Source: Microbacterium proteolyticum
GTDB taxonomy: Bacteria; Actinomycetota; Actinomycetes; Actinomycetales; Microbacteriaceae
Length of the DNA: 64,000 nucleotides
Direction of reading: 5' to 3'
Assembly: GCF_029639405.1 (NCBI RefSeq)
Contig: NZ_CP121274.1
Location: forward strand, 3,348,001-3,412,000
The notes beneath the pieces were generated by a model. That model searched no databases, was not told where the DNA came from, and was given only the letters and a program-made list of their open reading frames with translations. Position numbers and translations under genes: made by a program. Positions within the stretch are counted from its first letter, which is position 1. Every line of letters starts with the position of its first letter. Of this stretch, positions 17,591 through 26,193 are shown piece after piece.

Positions 17591-18242
17591 CCTCGCCGTC
17601 CCGTGGCGCGCAGCGCGTCGTCTCGAGCAGACGACCGCTGCGCGGTGCGCCGTCGTCGCAGTCGCGGCGGTGTGGATCTGCACCGGGTGCGCGGGCGCCG
17701 CGCCCACCGACGCCGCACCAACCATCGTCGCGCCCTCCGACGCCGCGCCGAGGCCGACCCCCGCTTCCGCCGCGGCGAGCGCGGCACCTGCGTCTGTCAC
17801 GGCCGCCGACCCGACCCGCGTCCGCATCCCCGTGCTCGGTCTCGATGAGCCGCTCATCGAGCTCGGGCTCGCCGCGGACGGTGCCATGGAAGTGCCCGTC
17901 GACTACGACGACGTCGGCTGGTTCACCGGCGGCGGGCGTCCGGGCGGGACGGGCCCGACGGTGATCGCGGCGCACGTGGACTCCCCTACCGGCCCCGCGG
18001 TCTTCCAGCGACTCGACGAAGTGTCCGTGGGCGACGTCATCGAGGTGTACGACGCCGAGGGGCGCGTGCACGGCTACCGCGTCACAGAGACCGCGGACTA
18101 TCCGAAGGCCGCGTTTCCCACGGCCCGCGTGTTCGGCGCGACCGCGCGCGACGAGCTCCGGGTCATCACGTGCGGAGGCATCTTCGACCGAGATGCCGGC
18201 TCCTATCTCGACAACCACGTGGTGTTCGCCGAACGCCTGTAG
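17526..18242 (+). CDS. Class F sortase
   Basis: Extracytoplasmic cysteine transpeptidase. The sortase domain covers the last ~140 residues: RIPVLGLDEPLIELG, the catalytic His in VIAAHVDS, the catalytic Cys in VITCGG and a downstream Arg in FDRDAGSYLDNHVV. An N-terminal hydrophobic stretch (CAVVAVAAVWICTGCAG) is a membrane anchor or lipoprotein-like signal, followed by an Ala/Pro/Thr-rich linker. The start is uncertain: the GTG at 17526 overlaps the CHRD gene by 65 bases but keeps the membrane segment, while the GTG at 17670 would leave only a short one. It probably anchors the neighbouring CHRD protein. Confidence 0.85.
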   Translation: MRVFWPPGLSSCTVAARSRRGDLAVPWRAARRLEQTTAARCAVVAVAAVWICTGCAGAAPTDAAPTIVAPSDAAPRPTPASAAASAAPASVTAADPTRVRIPVLGLDEPLIELGLAADGAMEVPVDYDDVGWFTGGGRPGGTGPTVIAAHVDSPTGPAVFQRLDEVSVGDVIEVYDAEGRVHGYRVTETADYPKAAFPTARVFGATARDELRVITCGGIFDRDAGSYLDNHVVFAERL

Positions 18243-18298
18243 GACGGTGTGCTCCGATCTCGTCCCACGAACGGTTAGGGTTCGACGCGGGGGATCAC

Positions 18299-19633
18299 AT
18301 GGGGCAGACGCAGGATGGCACGGACGAGCTGAATCGGTTCTCCGATCTGATGGACGAGGCACCGGCGGCATCCGGTTCGGGCAGAGCCGGTCGCATTGCG
18401 CTCGTGGTGGTGCTGGTGACGATCCTCGCGGTCTTCGGCGGTGCCGGAGGGTACGTGTGGTGGGCGTCCAGCGCCCCGCTCCCGGCGCCGACGCTGGCGA
18501 CACAATCCCCGGGCGTGACCGCCGGCGAGGCCGCCACCGTGCGCCTGCCGTCATCGGGATCGATGCGCGTGAGCGTGGTGGGCGGAGAGCAGTACCTCGG
18601 CGCCGACACCGACGGTGTGTGGGCCACCTCCGGAGGCGATGACCCGCGGCCCATCGCGAGCGTAGCCAAACTCATCACCGCGCTCGTCGTCCTGGACCGG
18701 CATCCCCTCGACGGACCTGACGATCCGGGCCCGACCGTGGCGTTCACGGAGGCGGACACCGACCTCTACGACCAGTTCTACGTGCTCGGCGCGACGATCG
18801 CGAAGATGCCCGATCGGACGACACTGTCCCTGCACGACGCGCTGGCCACGATGCTGCTCCCCTCGGCGAGCAACTACGCGGTCGCCCTGGCGCGCTGGGG
18901 ATACGGCTCCGAGGGTGCCTACGTGGACGCGGCCCGCGCGTGGCTGGACGCGAACGGCCTCACCTCGACCCGGATCGTGGATGCCACCGGCCTCGACGAC
19001 CGCAACACGTCGACGCCGAGCGACCTCGTCGCCCTCGGCAAGATCGCCGAGTCCAACCCCGCGCTCGCGGCGATCGTTGCGCTCCCCTCGATCTCGCTGC
19101 CGAACGGACCGGGCTTCGTGACGAACACGAACGACCTCCTCGGCACCGCGGGGGTGCGGGGTCTCAAGACCGGCAACCTCGGCGAGGGAACGTTCAACCT
19201 GTTGTTCAGCTCGCTGCTCGACGTCGGGGTCGAGGCGCCGTTGCAGATCACCGGCGTACGGCTCGGCGGCGCCACGCACGACTCCACCGATGAAGACGTG
19301 GCGGCGTTCTTGAAGAGCGTGCAGGCCGGATTCCACGACGTCTCGGTCGCCTCGCCCGGCCAGGATCTCGGGACGATCACGACCGCGTGGGGAGCGGAGG
19401 CGCACGTCGTGCTCACGCGCACCGCGGCGATCCGGACCTGGTCGGACACGCCGATCACGCCGTCCGTGCAGATCGTGCAGCCGCAGACCTGGGCCGACGG
19501 CGAGAAGGTCGGAACGGTCACGTGGACGGCGGGCCCGCACAGCGTCTCGTCGGACCTGCAGGTCGTCGGCGATCTGGAACCGCCGACGCTGTGGTGGCGG
19601 CTGACGCACCCGGGGCAGCTCGGGGGCTTCTGA
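18299..19633 (+). CDS. D-alanyl-D-alanine carboxypeptidase-like serine peptidase
   Basis: Membrane-anchored penicillin-binding-protein-like enzyme of 444 residues. It has a cytoplasmic tail, a transmembrane helix (~32-55) and an extracytoplasmic peptidase S11 domain. The active-site SxxK is S121-VA-K124, the third motif is LKTGN, and the second motif region reads PSASN, where the usual SxN asparagine is replaced by serine. A C-terminal domain follows, as in DacA-type enzymes. Expected role is trimming the terminal D-Ala of peptidoglycan peptides. It follows the sortase by 56 bases and may share its operon. Confidence 0.88.
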   Translation: MGQTQDGTDELNRFSDLMDEAPAASGSGRAGRIALVVVLVTILAVFGGAGGYVWWASSAPLPAPTLATQSPGVTAGEAATVRLPSSGSMRVSVVGGEQYLGADTDGVWATSGGDDPRPIASVAKLITALVVLDRHPLDGPDDPGPTVAFTEADTDLYDQFYVLGATIAKMPDRTTLSLHDALATMLLPSASNYAVALARWGYGSEGAYVDAARAWLDANGLTSTRIVDATGLDDRNTSTPSDLVALGKIAESNPALAAIVALPSISLPNGPGFVTNTNDLLGTAGVRGLKTGNLGEGTFNLLFSSLLDVGVEAPLQITGVRLGGATHDSTDEDVAAFLKSVQAGFHDVSVASPGQDLGTITTAWGAEAHVVLTRTAAIRTWSDTPITPSVQIVQPQTWADGEKVGTVTWTAGPHSVSSDLQVVGDLEPPTLWWRLTHPGQLGGF

Positions 19634-19675
19634 CGACGGGTCGCGCGGCGACGAGACGCCCGAGGCGGCCCAGCC

Positions 19676-21172
19676 TCAGAGCCCGGGGAACGGCGGGAAC
19701 ACGCAGGACATCGGAGCGGGTGAGGCCTCCGTCGTCGCAAGCGTCACGCCGTCCCCGTCGAGCTCGAGGTTCTCTCCGCCGAAGGTCACACCGTCGGCGG
19801 CGATCTTGGCATCCGACGACCGGACGCGAGGGGCGTCGACACGGACGTTCGACATAGTCAGACCCAACGGGTGCTGACTGTCAAGTCCGTTGAGGCGCGA
19901 TCCCGCCCCGGCGGGCGAGTTCGTCGCCGTCAGCCCGTCGATCGAAATACCCGTGAACCACGGAGTCGTGTCGCCCCGGAGGTCGAAGTAGAAAGGATCG
20001 ATGTCGATCGGCCGCGAAACCTGGTCGATGCAGATGTCGTGGTAGGCCACCTGCTGAACCGTGCCGCCGAAGCGAGTGGCGCTCTTGATGCGGATCCCGA
20101 CCGACGAAGCGCTGGCTTCTCCGAACGCATCCACACCGCTGATCGTGTTCTCCCGGATGATGACATCATTGACGCCCCCGGTCGTGAACGCCCCGATCGA
20201 TATGCCGTGGGTGCCGTACAGATGGTTGCCGAAGACACTGACGTGCGCCGTCTTCTGCGCGGATGCCTTGATACCGACTCCGTCGTCGCCCGCCGAGATG
20301 AAGGAGTTGGCGATCGTGACGTTGGTGGCCCCGTCGATGTCCAAGCCGTCCGTGTTCCTCGCGTGGGTCGGCGTCAGGATGCGCACGCCCCAGGCCGTGA
20401 AGCCGTCACCGTTGGCGTAATAGACGTGGTAGCCGGCGGAGTCGACCAGTTCGACGTCGGAGAGGACGAAGTTGTCCGCGCCATCGGTCTGGAGCAGGCG
20501 CGGGACATTCTGGAAGCCGCCCTCACGCGCTTCCTGCGCGACATCCCACCACGTCCTCGAGGCCCCCAGCATGTCCGAGCCGCCGCGACCGTCGATCCGG
20601 CCCAACGCCCCGCCGGCGCCCGCGAGGGATTGCACTCCCGCATTGGGCGAGGACGCGGAGAGGAACGGTCGGCAACCCTTCCCGGTCGTGGCCACCGTTC
20701 CGCAGTCCGGTGATCCGTCGATCTGGTAATCGGCGGGATTGCGCGACGCGTACAGGGTGACGTCGGAGTCGAGAACGAGCGACACCCCCTGCGGGATTGT
20801 GAGCGGCCCACTGAGGAAGGAGTCGGAGGAGCCATCGGCCACGAGTTTCACCGCGACGGTGTCGTCACCGGTCTGGGCGCACGAGTCCATGGCCTCCTGC
20901 AGGCGCTGGGTGTCGGGCGGATCGCTCTCCTCCGACGCCGAGGCAGTTCCGTCGGGCAGAGCGAGCTGAGCGGAGACGGACGTGCACGTCGTGGCGGGGA
21001 GGGTCGGTTCGCTCACGGTGCGCCGATCACCCGGGCCGGGTCCCATCTCCGTCGCAGCGGGGGTGGGGGTGGAGGAGTCGGTCGGCCACGGACTCGGTTC
21101 CGGAACGCATCCCGACATGAGAAGGGCGAGTACGACAATGGCGGCCCCCGCACCGATCCCCCGTTTCCCCAT
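19676..21172 (-). CDS. GH28-like right-handed beta-helix lipoprotein
   Basis: Exported protein of 498 residues with a lipoprotein signal (lipobox LMSGC near residue 20) and a Thr/Pro-rich spacer. The rest is a parallel beta-helix of the polygalacturonase type: NTDGLDID, AGDDGVGIK, THGISIG and GIRIKS correspond to the NTD, DD, GHG and RIK motifs of glycoside hydrolase family 28. It probably cleaves a galacturonan or similar acidic polysaccharide, or part of a cell envelope glycan. The ATG at 21172 is preferred to one 13 codons upstream because it gives a proper signal peptide. Convergent with the carboxypeptidase gene. Confidence 0.85.
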   Translation of the reverse strand: MGKRGIGAGAAIVVLALLMSGCVPEPSPWPTDSSTPTPAATEMGPGPGDRRTVSEPTLPATTCTSVSAQLALPDGTASASEESDPPDTQRLQEAMDSCAQTGDDTVAVKLVADGSSDSFLSGPLTIPQGVSLVLDSDVTLYASRNPADYQIDGSPDCGTVATTGKGCRPFLSASSPNAGVQSLAGAGGALGRIDGRGGSDMLGASRTWWDVAQEAREGGFQNVPRLLQTDGADNFVLSDVELVDSAGYHVYYANGDGFTAWGVRILTPTHARNTDGLDIDGATNVTIANSFISAGDDGVGIKASAQKTAHVSVFGNHLYGTHGISIGAFTTGGVNDVIIRENTISGVDAFGEASASSVGIRIKSATRFGGTVQQVAYHDICIDQVSRPIDIDPFYFDLRGDTTPWFTGISIDGLTATNSPAGAGSRLNGLDSQHPLGLTMSNVRVDAPRVRSSDAKIAADGVTFGGENLELDGDGVTLATTEASPAPMSCVFPPFPGL

Positions 21173-21239
21173 GGTGCGAGTATCCCCGACGATCCTGAGT
21201 CGTCTCTCCACGCACGACCTGCACCCTCGTCCGACGGCG

Positions 21240-21854
21240 TCAGCGCGCGAGGTTGTCCCGCGCCCAGAGCGCCGCGCTGGTGCGATCGCCGACGCCGAGC
21301 TGCCGGAAGATGCTGCCCAGGTGCGCCTTGACGGTGCGCTCCGAGATACCGAGGCTCGCGGCGATCTGTTTGTTCGGCATCCCCGTCGCCACGAGGCCGA
21401 GCACCTCTTCCTCGCGCGCGCTCAGGCCGGTTCCGGCCGACGCGGGTTCGGGGAGGAGGATTCCCGCGACGCGCGGATCCAGGGGCGCGTGACCCGCGTG
21501 GACCGCCCGCACGGCCGCGCGGAGGTCGGCGGGTTCGGCATCCTTCAACTGGTACCCGGTCGCACCCGCCGCAAGGGCGCGTCGGACACGGTCCCGATCG
21601 CCGAACGAGGTCAGGACGAGCACGCGGACGCTCGGTGCAGTCGCTCGGACCGAGCGCGTCGCCTCGATGCCGTCGAGCACGGGCATCGACAGGTCCATGA
21701 CGACGACGTCGACCTGGTCCGCCGAGACCGCCTCGACGGCCGCGGACCCGTCCGCCACCGTGGCGACGATCTCGATGTCGCCGTCGGCGGTGAGGACGGA
21801 TGCCAATCCCTCGCGCACCATGGCGTGGTCGTCGGCGATGAGGACGCGGATCAC
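21240..21854 (-). CDS. NarL/LuxR-type response regulator
   Basis: Two-domain regulator of 204 residues. The receiver has the acidic pair in IADDHAMVREG, the phospho-acceptor Asp in VVVMDLSMPVLDG, a Thr/Ser in VLTSFGD and Lys in YQLKDAE. The C-terminal LuxR HTH reads LSAREEEVLGLVATGMPNKQIAASLGISERTVKAHLGSI in part. It is translated from a GTG overlapping the histidine kinase stop (GTGA) and is the cognate partner. Likely targets include its own operon and the divergent secreted-protein gene, whose shared upstream region holds two palindromes. Confidence 0.93.
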   Translation of the reverse strand: MIRVLIADDHAMVREGLASVLTADGDIEIVATVADGSAAVEAVSADQVDVVVMDLSMPVLDGIEATRSVRATAPSVRVLVLTSFGDRDRVRRALAAGATGYQLKDAEPADLRAAVRAVHAGHAPLDPRVAGILLPEPASAGTGLSAREEEVLGLVATGMPNKQIAASLGISERTVKAHLGSIFRQLGVGDRTSAALWARDNLAR

Positions 21855-23272
21855 GGCTGCTCCCGGGGTGCGGTTCGGTCGGACAGGCGCAGGCGCCAGC
21901 GGGTGCCGAGCCCGGGCGCGGTGGCGAGGGAGAGCTCGGCTCCGGCCTCGGCGGCGAGATCGTGCATGACACGGGTGCCGAGGTGTCCATCGTCGCGGGC
22001 GAGGTCCAGGACCGCGGGATCGAAGCCGGGGCCGTCATCGGCGACCTCCAGGACGGTCGTTCCCCCATCCCGCGTCACGGCGATCCGGACTCGGCACGGC
22101 GCCGCGTGGGTCACCGCGTTGCGCAACGCTTCCTGGGCGACGCGGTAGAGAAGGCGCTGGTCGTCTTCGGCGAGGTCGTCGGCGCCCGGATCGAGGTCCA
22201 GGTCGACCTCGATCCCCCGCGCCGACGCGGTCGCGACGAGGTCGCGCACCGTGGCGGCCAGCCCGGCCGAGCGCAGGCTCTCGGGGTAGATGTCGACCAG
22301 GAGTGACCGCAGCACGCGGACATTGCCGCGCACGGCACCGGCCACGTCGCGGGCGCGGCCGGCGGCATCCGTCAGACCGTCGCGGTCGGCGGCGACGGCG
22401 GCGCTCTCGGCGACGAAGCTCGTGGCCACCAGGTCCTGCACGGGGCCGTCGTGGAGGGTGCCGGCGATACGGCGACGTTCGGCATCCGACGCGTCCACCG
22501 CCCTCTGCAAGAGCTCGGCGCGGCGGGCCTCCGCGCCGCGCAGGCGGCGGATGAGCCCCCAGACGATCGGCGCGGTCAGCACGACGAGCAGCAGCAGGCT
22601 GCTCGTGGTGACCCCCGCGAAGCCGCGCCACAGCTCGGCGGATCGAGCCGCAACCGGTTCGTACGGGTAGTACACCTCGAAGAGCAACTGCTGGCCCGAC
22701 GGGGTCCAGACCGGGCGGTACACCTCGAGCAGACGGGGAGCGTCTTCGAACACGTTCTCGTCCTCCGACAGGTCGGACACCGTGGCGCGGGTCGACGGGG
22801 ATGCCAGCGCGGCGCGCTGCGCATCGTCGAGCGCGAAGGTGCGTCCGATCAACTGCGGTTCGTCGGCGTACAGCACCTGTCCCTGCGGGTTCCAGATCTT
22901 CACGCGGACGACATCGGACCCCAGCACCGTCGACCGGACGACCGTGTCGAACGCCTCGACGGCGGCAGGATCCCCCGCGGCGAGCGCGTCGGTGAGCGCG
23001 GGACGGATGACGGCCTCGGCCAGCACGTTGGTCGTCTGTGCGGCGTCGTTGACCGCCTCGCGCTCCGCGAGCCACTGCGCGCCGAAGCCGGCCAGAACCG
23101 TGACGGCCACCAGCGCCGTCGCCAGCACGGCACCCAGACGCACCAGCACGGCGCGGGCCGAGAGGGACCGTGGCACGACGTCGGGCGCGCGTCCGACGAC
23201 GCGAACCGACCACGGCACCGCCTCAACGGCGTCCGTGGTCGGTGATCGTGGCGAGGGGGGATCGGATGCCAC
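21851..23272 (-). CDS. Membrane sensor histidine kinase (HisKA_3 type)
   Basis: Kinase of 473 residues. Two membrane helices (~50-70 and ~225-245) bracket an extracytoplasmic sensor of ~150 residues containing a CHASE/PAS-like region (VKIWNPQGQVLYAD). The phospho-accepting His is in GTLHDGPVQDL (HisKA_3), and the ATPase has EALRNAVTHA and DDGPGFDP motifs. It starts with GTG exactly at the base after the stop of the acidic exported protein upstream, so that protein is likely produced with it and may be an accessory sensor or a target. Ligand unknown. Confidence 0.92.
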   Translation of the reverse strand: MASDPPSPRSPTTDAVEAVPWSVRVVGRAPDVVPRSLSARAVLVRLGAVLATALVAVTVLAGFGAQWLAEREAVNDAAQTTNVLAEAVIRPALTDALAAGDPAAVEAFDTVVRSTVLGSDVVRVKIWNPQGQVLYADEPQLIGRTFALDDAQRAALASPSTRATVSDLSEDENVFEDAPRLLEVYRPVWTPSGQQLLFEVYYPYEPVAARSAELWRGFAGVTTSSLLLLVVLTAPIVWGLIRRLRGAEARRAELLQRAVDASDAERRRIAGTLHDGPVQDLVATSFVAESAAVAADRDGLTDAAGRARDVAGAVRGNVRVLRSLLVDIYPESLRSAGLAATVRDLVATASARGIEVDLDLDPGADDLAEDDQRLLYRVAQEALRNAVTHAAPCRVRIAVTRDGGTTVLEVADDGPGFDPAVLDLARDDGHLGTRVMHDLAAEAGAELSLATAPGLGTRWRLRLSDRTAPREQP

Positions 23273-23719
23273 TCAGTCGTCCTCTCCCCCACGGTCGCCG
23301 CCGTGGCGTCCCGAGCCGGTGTCGTCCGTGCCTCCGCCGGAACCCGAGGAGTCGTCGGGCGCCGTCGACGGCTCCGCGGAGTCGTCGACCGTCGCACCCT
23401 GCGTCGCCCGGTCGTCGCCGGACTCCACGCGCGCGTCACGGGGGACGTCGCCGCCGCCGTCGTCCGTGCTGCCGGACCCGTCGTCCGTGCCGCCAGAGGC
23501 CCCTCCGCGGTCGTCACCGGGCTCCACCCGCTGATCACGTGGTGTCTCGCCGCCGTGGTCGTCGATGGTGGGTGACGGAGAAACCGTCACCACCTGGCCC
23601 GACACCGGGACGGGGACAGGAACCGATTCGGCGAACGAGGTGTTGCCCCACAGCCCCAGGGCCGCGGGGGCGGCGGCGAGTACGAGGGCGCCCGCGCCGA
23701 TGAGGATCCGCTTCTTCAT
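23273..23719 (-). CDS. Secreted low-complexity Asp/Gly/Ser-rich protein
   Basis: Protein of 148 residues beginning MKKRILIGAGALVLAAAPAALG (signal peptide or anchor; no Cys lipobox). After a short VPVPVPVSG stretch the mature part is almost entirely Asp, Gly, Ser, Thr and Arg, with recurring blocks such as GETPRDQRVEPGDDRGG and GDVPRDARVESGDDR: an imperfect duplication. No known domain. Acidic repeats suggest cation binding or an extended wall-spanning segment. It is the first gene of the operon with the two-component system, with zero spacing to the kinase. Confidence 0.8.
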   Translation of the reverse strand: MKKRILIGAGALVLAAAPAALGLWGNTSFAESVPVPVPVSGQVVTVSPSPTIDDHGGETPRDQRVEPGDDRGGASGGTDDGSGSTDDGGGDVPRDARVESGDDRATQGATVDDSAEPSTAPDDSSGSGGGTDDTGSGRHGGDRGGEDD

Positions 23720-23798
23720 GTCATCCGTCCTTCCCGCCATTCTCGCGTGGATCGCGAGAGACGCTGCGTTCACTGTGGACGGGACGGCCGGTCGGGCA

Positions 23799-23823
23799 CC
23801 ATCGGACGATGGTCGTACGACCA
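23799..23823. promoter_or_regulatory. Overlapping palindromes between divergent exported-protein genes
   Basis: The 178-base gap between the acidic protein/two-component operon and the divergent exported-protein gene contains CCATCG-GA-CGATGG (23799-23812) overlapping a perfect 14-base palindrome TGGTCGTACGACCA (23810-23823). The position fits an operator shared by both directions, most simply for the NarL-type regulator of the operon; this assignment is inferred. Confidence 0.45.
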
Positions 23824-23897
23824 AGGTCGCATTGTCGCGTCCGCTGCCGCGCGTCGAGGGTGGGACACAGCTCACCCCCTGACGAAACGAGGCACCC

Positions 23898-24752
23898 ATG
23901 AGCAGCACGACCCTCACCCGCACGACGGCGGTCCTCGCGGCCGCCCTGGTCGCGGCATCCGGTCTCCTCTTCCCGGCGGCCGCCCAGGCGAAGACGACCT
24001 CGACGGGCGGCGACTACGCCGTCACCGTCAACGGCACCACGTACAACCCCGCTCCGGGCAAGGACGCGAAGCTGAAGGACGTCACGGTCTCGACGCCGAT
24101 CGTCGTCAGCGGACGCAACAACCGCTTCACGATCGACCCGGCGACCCTCGGCGTGTACGCCTACACGCTCACCGGCGCGCCCGACACTCAGCGCATGGTG
24201 ACGAGTCCCACGGTGGTGTTCGCGTCGAAGGTTCCGACCCTGACCGCGGCACAGCGTTCCGGCACCCGCCTGGCGAGCCTCGAAGTCCGCGACGACGCGC
24301 TCGTCGCGATCTTCACCACCGCCGGCGGCAAGCTGAAGATCCAGGCGAAGGACGGCGCTCAGGGCGGCATCTTCCAGATGGAGCCGGAGTTCGCGGCCCC
24401 CGTCGAGCTCGTCCACACCCTGGGCCCGGGCCTGTTCTACTTCGTGAACCAGTACACCGGCAAGATCAACTTCGGCAACGGAGTGGATGCCGTCGCCTCC
24501 GGCCCCGATGCGCATCAGATGCTCCTCGGCAAGGACAGCCCGCAGGTGGCGACGAAGACCTACCAGGATGCCACCGTGACGAAGTGGATCGTCCAGTCCG
24601 GCGGTCGCCTGGGCGGCGTGCTCGGAGAGGATGCCATCGAGCTCTCGGCGGGAGCCACGAACTGCACGAGTCAGTGCCAGGCGCAGAACCGGATCAACGG
24701 TTCGCTGCCGGTCCCGCCCGACCCGTCGAACCCGACCCCGATCGGCGGCTGA
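23898..24752 (+). CDS. Exported protein of unknown function
   Basis: Protein of 284 residues with a clear signal peptide (TTAVLAAALVAASGLLFPAAAQA, cleavage after AQA). The mature part has no domain I recognise; it is Thr/Val/Gly-rich, probably beta-rich, with TGGDYAVTVNGTTYNP near its start, two cysteines close together near the C-terminus (TNCTSQCQAQN) that could form a disulfide, and a Pro-rich tail ending NPTPIGG. An AACGAGG ribosome site precedes the ATG. It is divergent from the acidic protein/two-component operon and may be controlled by it. Confidence 0.8.
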   Translation: MSSTTLTRTTAVLAAALVAASGLLFPAAAQAKTTSTGGDYAVTVNGTTYNPAPGKDAKLKDVTVSTPIVVSGRNNRFTIDPATLGVYAYTLTGAPDTQRMVTSPTVVFASKVPTLTAAQRSGTRLASLEVRDDALVAIFTTAGGKLKIQAKDGAQGGIFQMEPEFAAPVELVHTLGPGLFYFVNQYTGKINFGNGVDAVASGPDAHQMLLGKDSPQVATKTYQDATVTKWIVQSGGRLGGVLGEDAIELSAGATNCTSQCQAQNRINGSLPVPPDPSNPTPIGG

Positions 24753-24806
24753 CGCCGTGCACTCGAGCCCCCGGTCACGTGGCCGGGGGCTTCGACGTGC
24801 GGGCGG

Positions 24807-26120
24807 TCAGGACCGCGGTGCGTCCAGGGCGGTGGCCGCTCCTCCGCGCATCGCGAGCGAAGCGACGAGCGTCACCCCGAGAAGCACGGTCAGGTACACG
24901 AGGAATCCGACTCCGCCTGCTGTCGCGTGATAGATCAACGGGGCAGTGCCGCCGAAGAGCGAGTTCGCCACCGCGTAGCCGAGGCCGACGCCGAGGGCCC
25001 GGATGTGGGCCGGGAAGACCTCCGCCTTGGCGATGCCGTTCACGGACAGGTAGCAGGTCAGAACGGCGAACGAGAGAACGAGGATGCCGAACACCACCGG
25101 GGGTGCCGTCACTCGCGCGGCCGTCGACACGAGCACGGCCGCACCGAGAACCCCCGTCGCGCCAAAGGCGACGAGGAGAGGCTTGCGGCCGATCCGGTCG
25201 CTCAGCGCCCCGCCGAGCGGCTGCAGGAGCATGAGCACGACGAAGGCCACGAGGACGACGCCCGTGACCGCGAGTTCCGCCGGCGCACCGCCCGCGGCGA
25301 AAGCGGTCTCGCGAAAGAGGGAGGGAACCGTGACCGTGGCGGTGTAGAACGCTGCGCTCCCTCCGGCGGTGAGGAGCATCACCCACACGAGCGGACGCCA
25401 GTGGGAGTGGAGCAATTCCGCCATGGTCGAGGGCGCCGTCGGTGTCGCCGCCCGCGCGGTGGATCCCGGATGCCGAAGTCCCCGTGCCCACCACAGCGAT
25501 GCCAGGCCCGCGAGGCCGCCGACCACGAAGGCGGCCCGCCAACCCCATTCCGACACGGAGGCGCGATCACCGACGAGCAGGAGCACCAGAAGCGAGCCCT
25601 GCGCGAGCACCAGGCCACCGACGATGGTCGCCCCTTGGAAGGACGCGAAGAATCCGCGGTGCCCCCGGGTGCCGGACTCCGACAGCAGCACGGTGGCGGC
25701 CGCGTACTCTCCCCCGGCGGCGATCCCCTGCACGATGCTCACGACCACGAGGATCACGGCGGCCCATCCCCCGATCGCGCGCTCGGTCGGCGCGACGGCA
25801 AGAGCGAGCGATCCGGCCGACATGAGGGCGACGGCGGCCACGAGTGCCGCCATCCTCCCCCGTGTGTCCGCGAGCTTGCCGAACAGCCAGGAGCCCACCG
25901 GTCGCACGACGAACGTCACGGCGAACAGCGCGTACACGTAGATCAGCGAGTCGGGCGACTGCGCGTCGAAGAACTCGGTCCGGAAGTACGGCGCGAAGAT
26001 CGCGTAGACGTACAGGTTGAACCACTGGGCGAGGTTCGGCACGGATCCGGCGAGAATGGCTCGCGCGCGGCTGCGGCGGTCGAGGTGCGGGTCGGGTGCG
26101 ACCGCGGGCGTGGAGTGCAC
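24807..26120 (-). CDS. MHS-family metabolite:H+ symporter (MFS)
   Basis: Twelve-helix major facilitator of 437 residues. Features of the metabolite:H+ symporter family (KgtP, ProP, ShiA) are visible: NLYVYAIFAPYF in helix 1, RPVGSWLFGKLADTRGR (motif between helices 2 and 3), GIAAGGEYAAATVLLSE in helix 4 and GGALSDRIGRKPLL after helix 8. Likely imports an organic acid, compatible solute or aromatic acid; the substrate is not readable. GTG start at 26120. Convergent with the exported unknown protein. Confidence 0.9.
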   Translation of the reverse strand: MHSTPAVAPDPHLDRRSRARAILAGSVPNLAQWFNLYVYAIFAPYFRTEFFDAQSPDSLIYVYALFAVTFVVRPVGSWLFGKLADTRGRMAALVAAVALMSAGSLALAVAPTERAIGGWAAVILVVVSIVQGIAAGGEYAAATVLLSESGTRGHRGFFASFQGATIVGGLVLAQGSLLVLLLVGDRASVSEWGWRAAFVVGGLAGLASLWWARGLRHPGSTARAATPTAPSTMAELLHSHWRPLVWVMLLTAGGSAAFYTATVTVPSLFRETAFAAGGAPAELAVTGVVLVAFVVLMLLQPLGGALSDRIGRKPLLVAFGATGVLGAAVLVSTAARVTAPPVVFGILVLSFAVLTCYLSVNGIAKAEVFPAHIRALGVGLGYAVANSLFGGTAPLIYHATAGGVGFLVYLTVLLGVTLVASLAMRGGAATALDAPRS

Positions 26121-26193
26121 GCGCTGACTTTAGCGAAGGAGCCGCTCGCCCTCAGCCGGCGTCGGGCAGGGTGTCCTTGACCGACGGCCTCCG

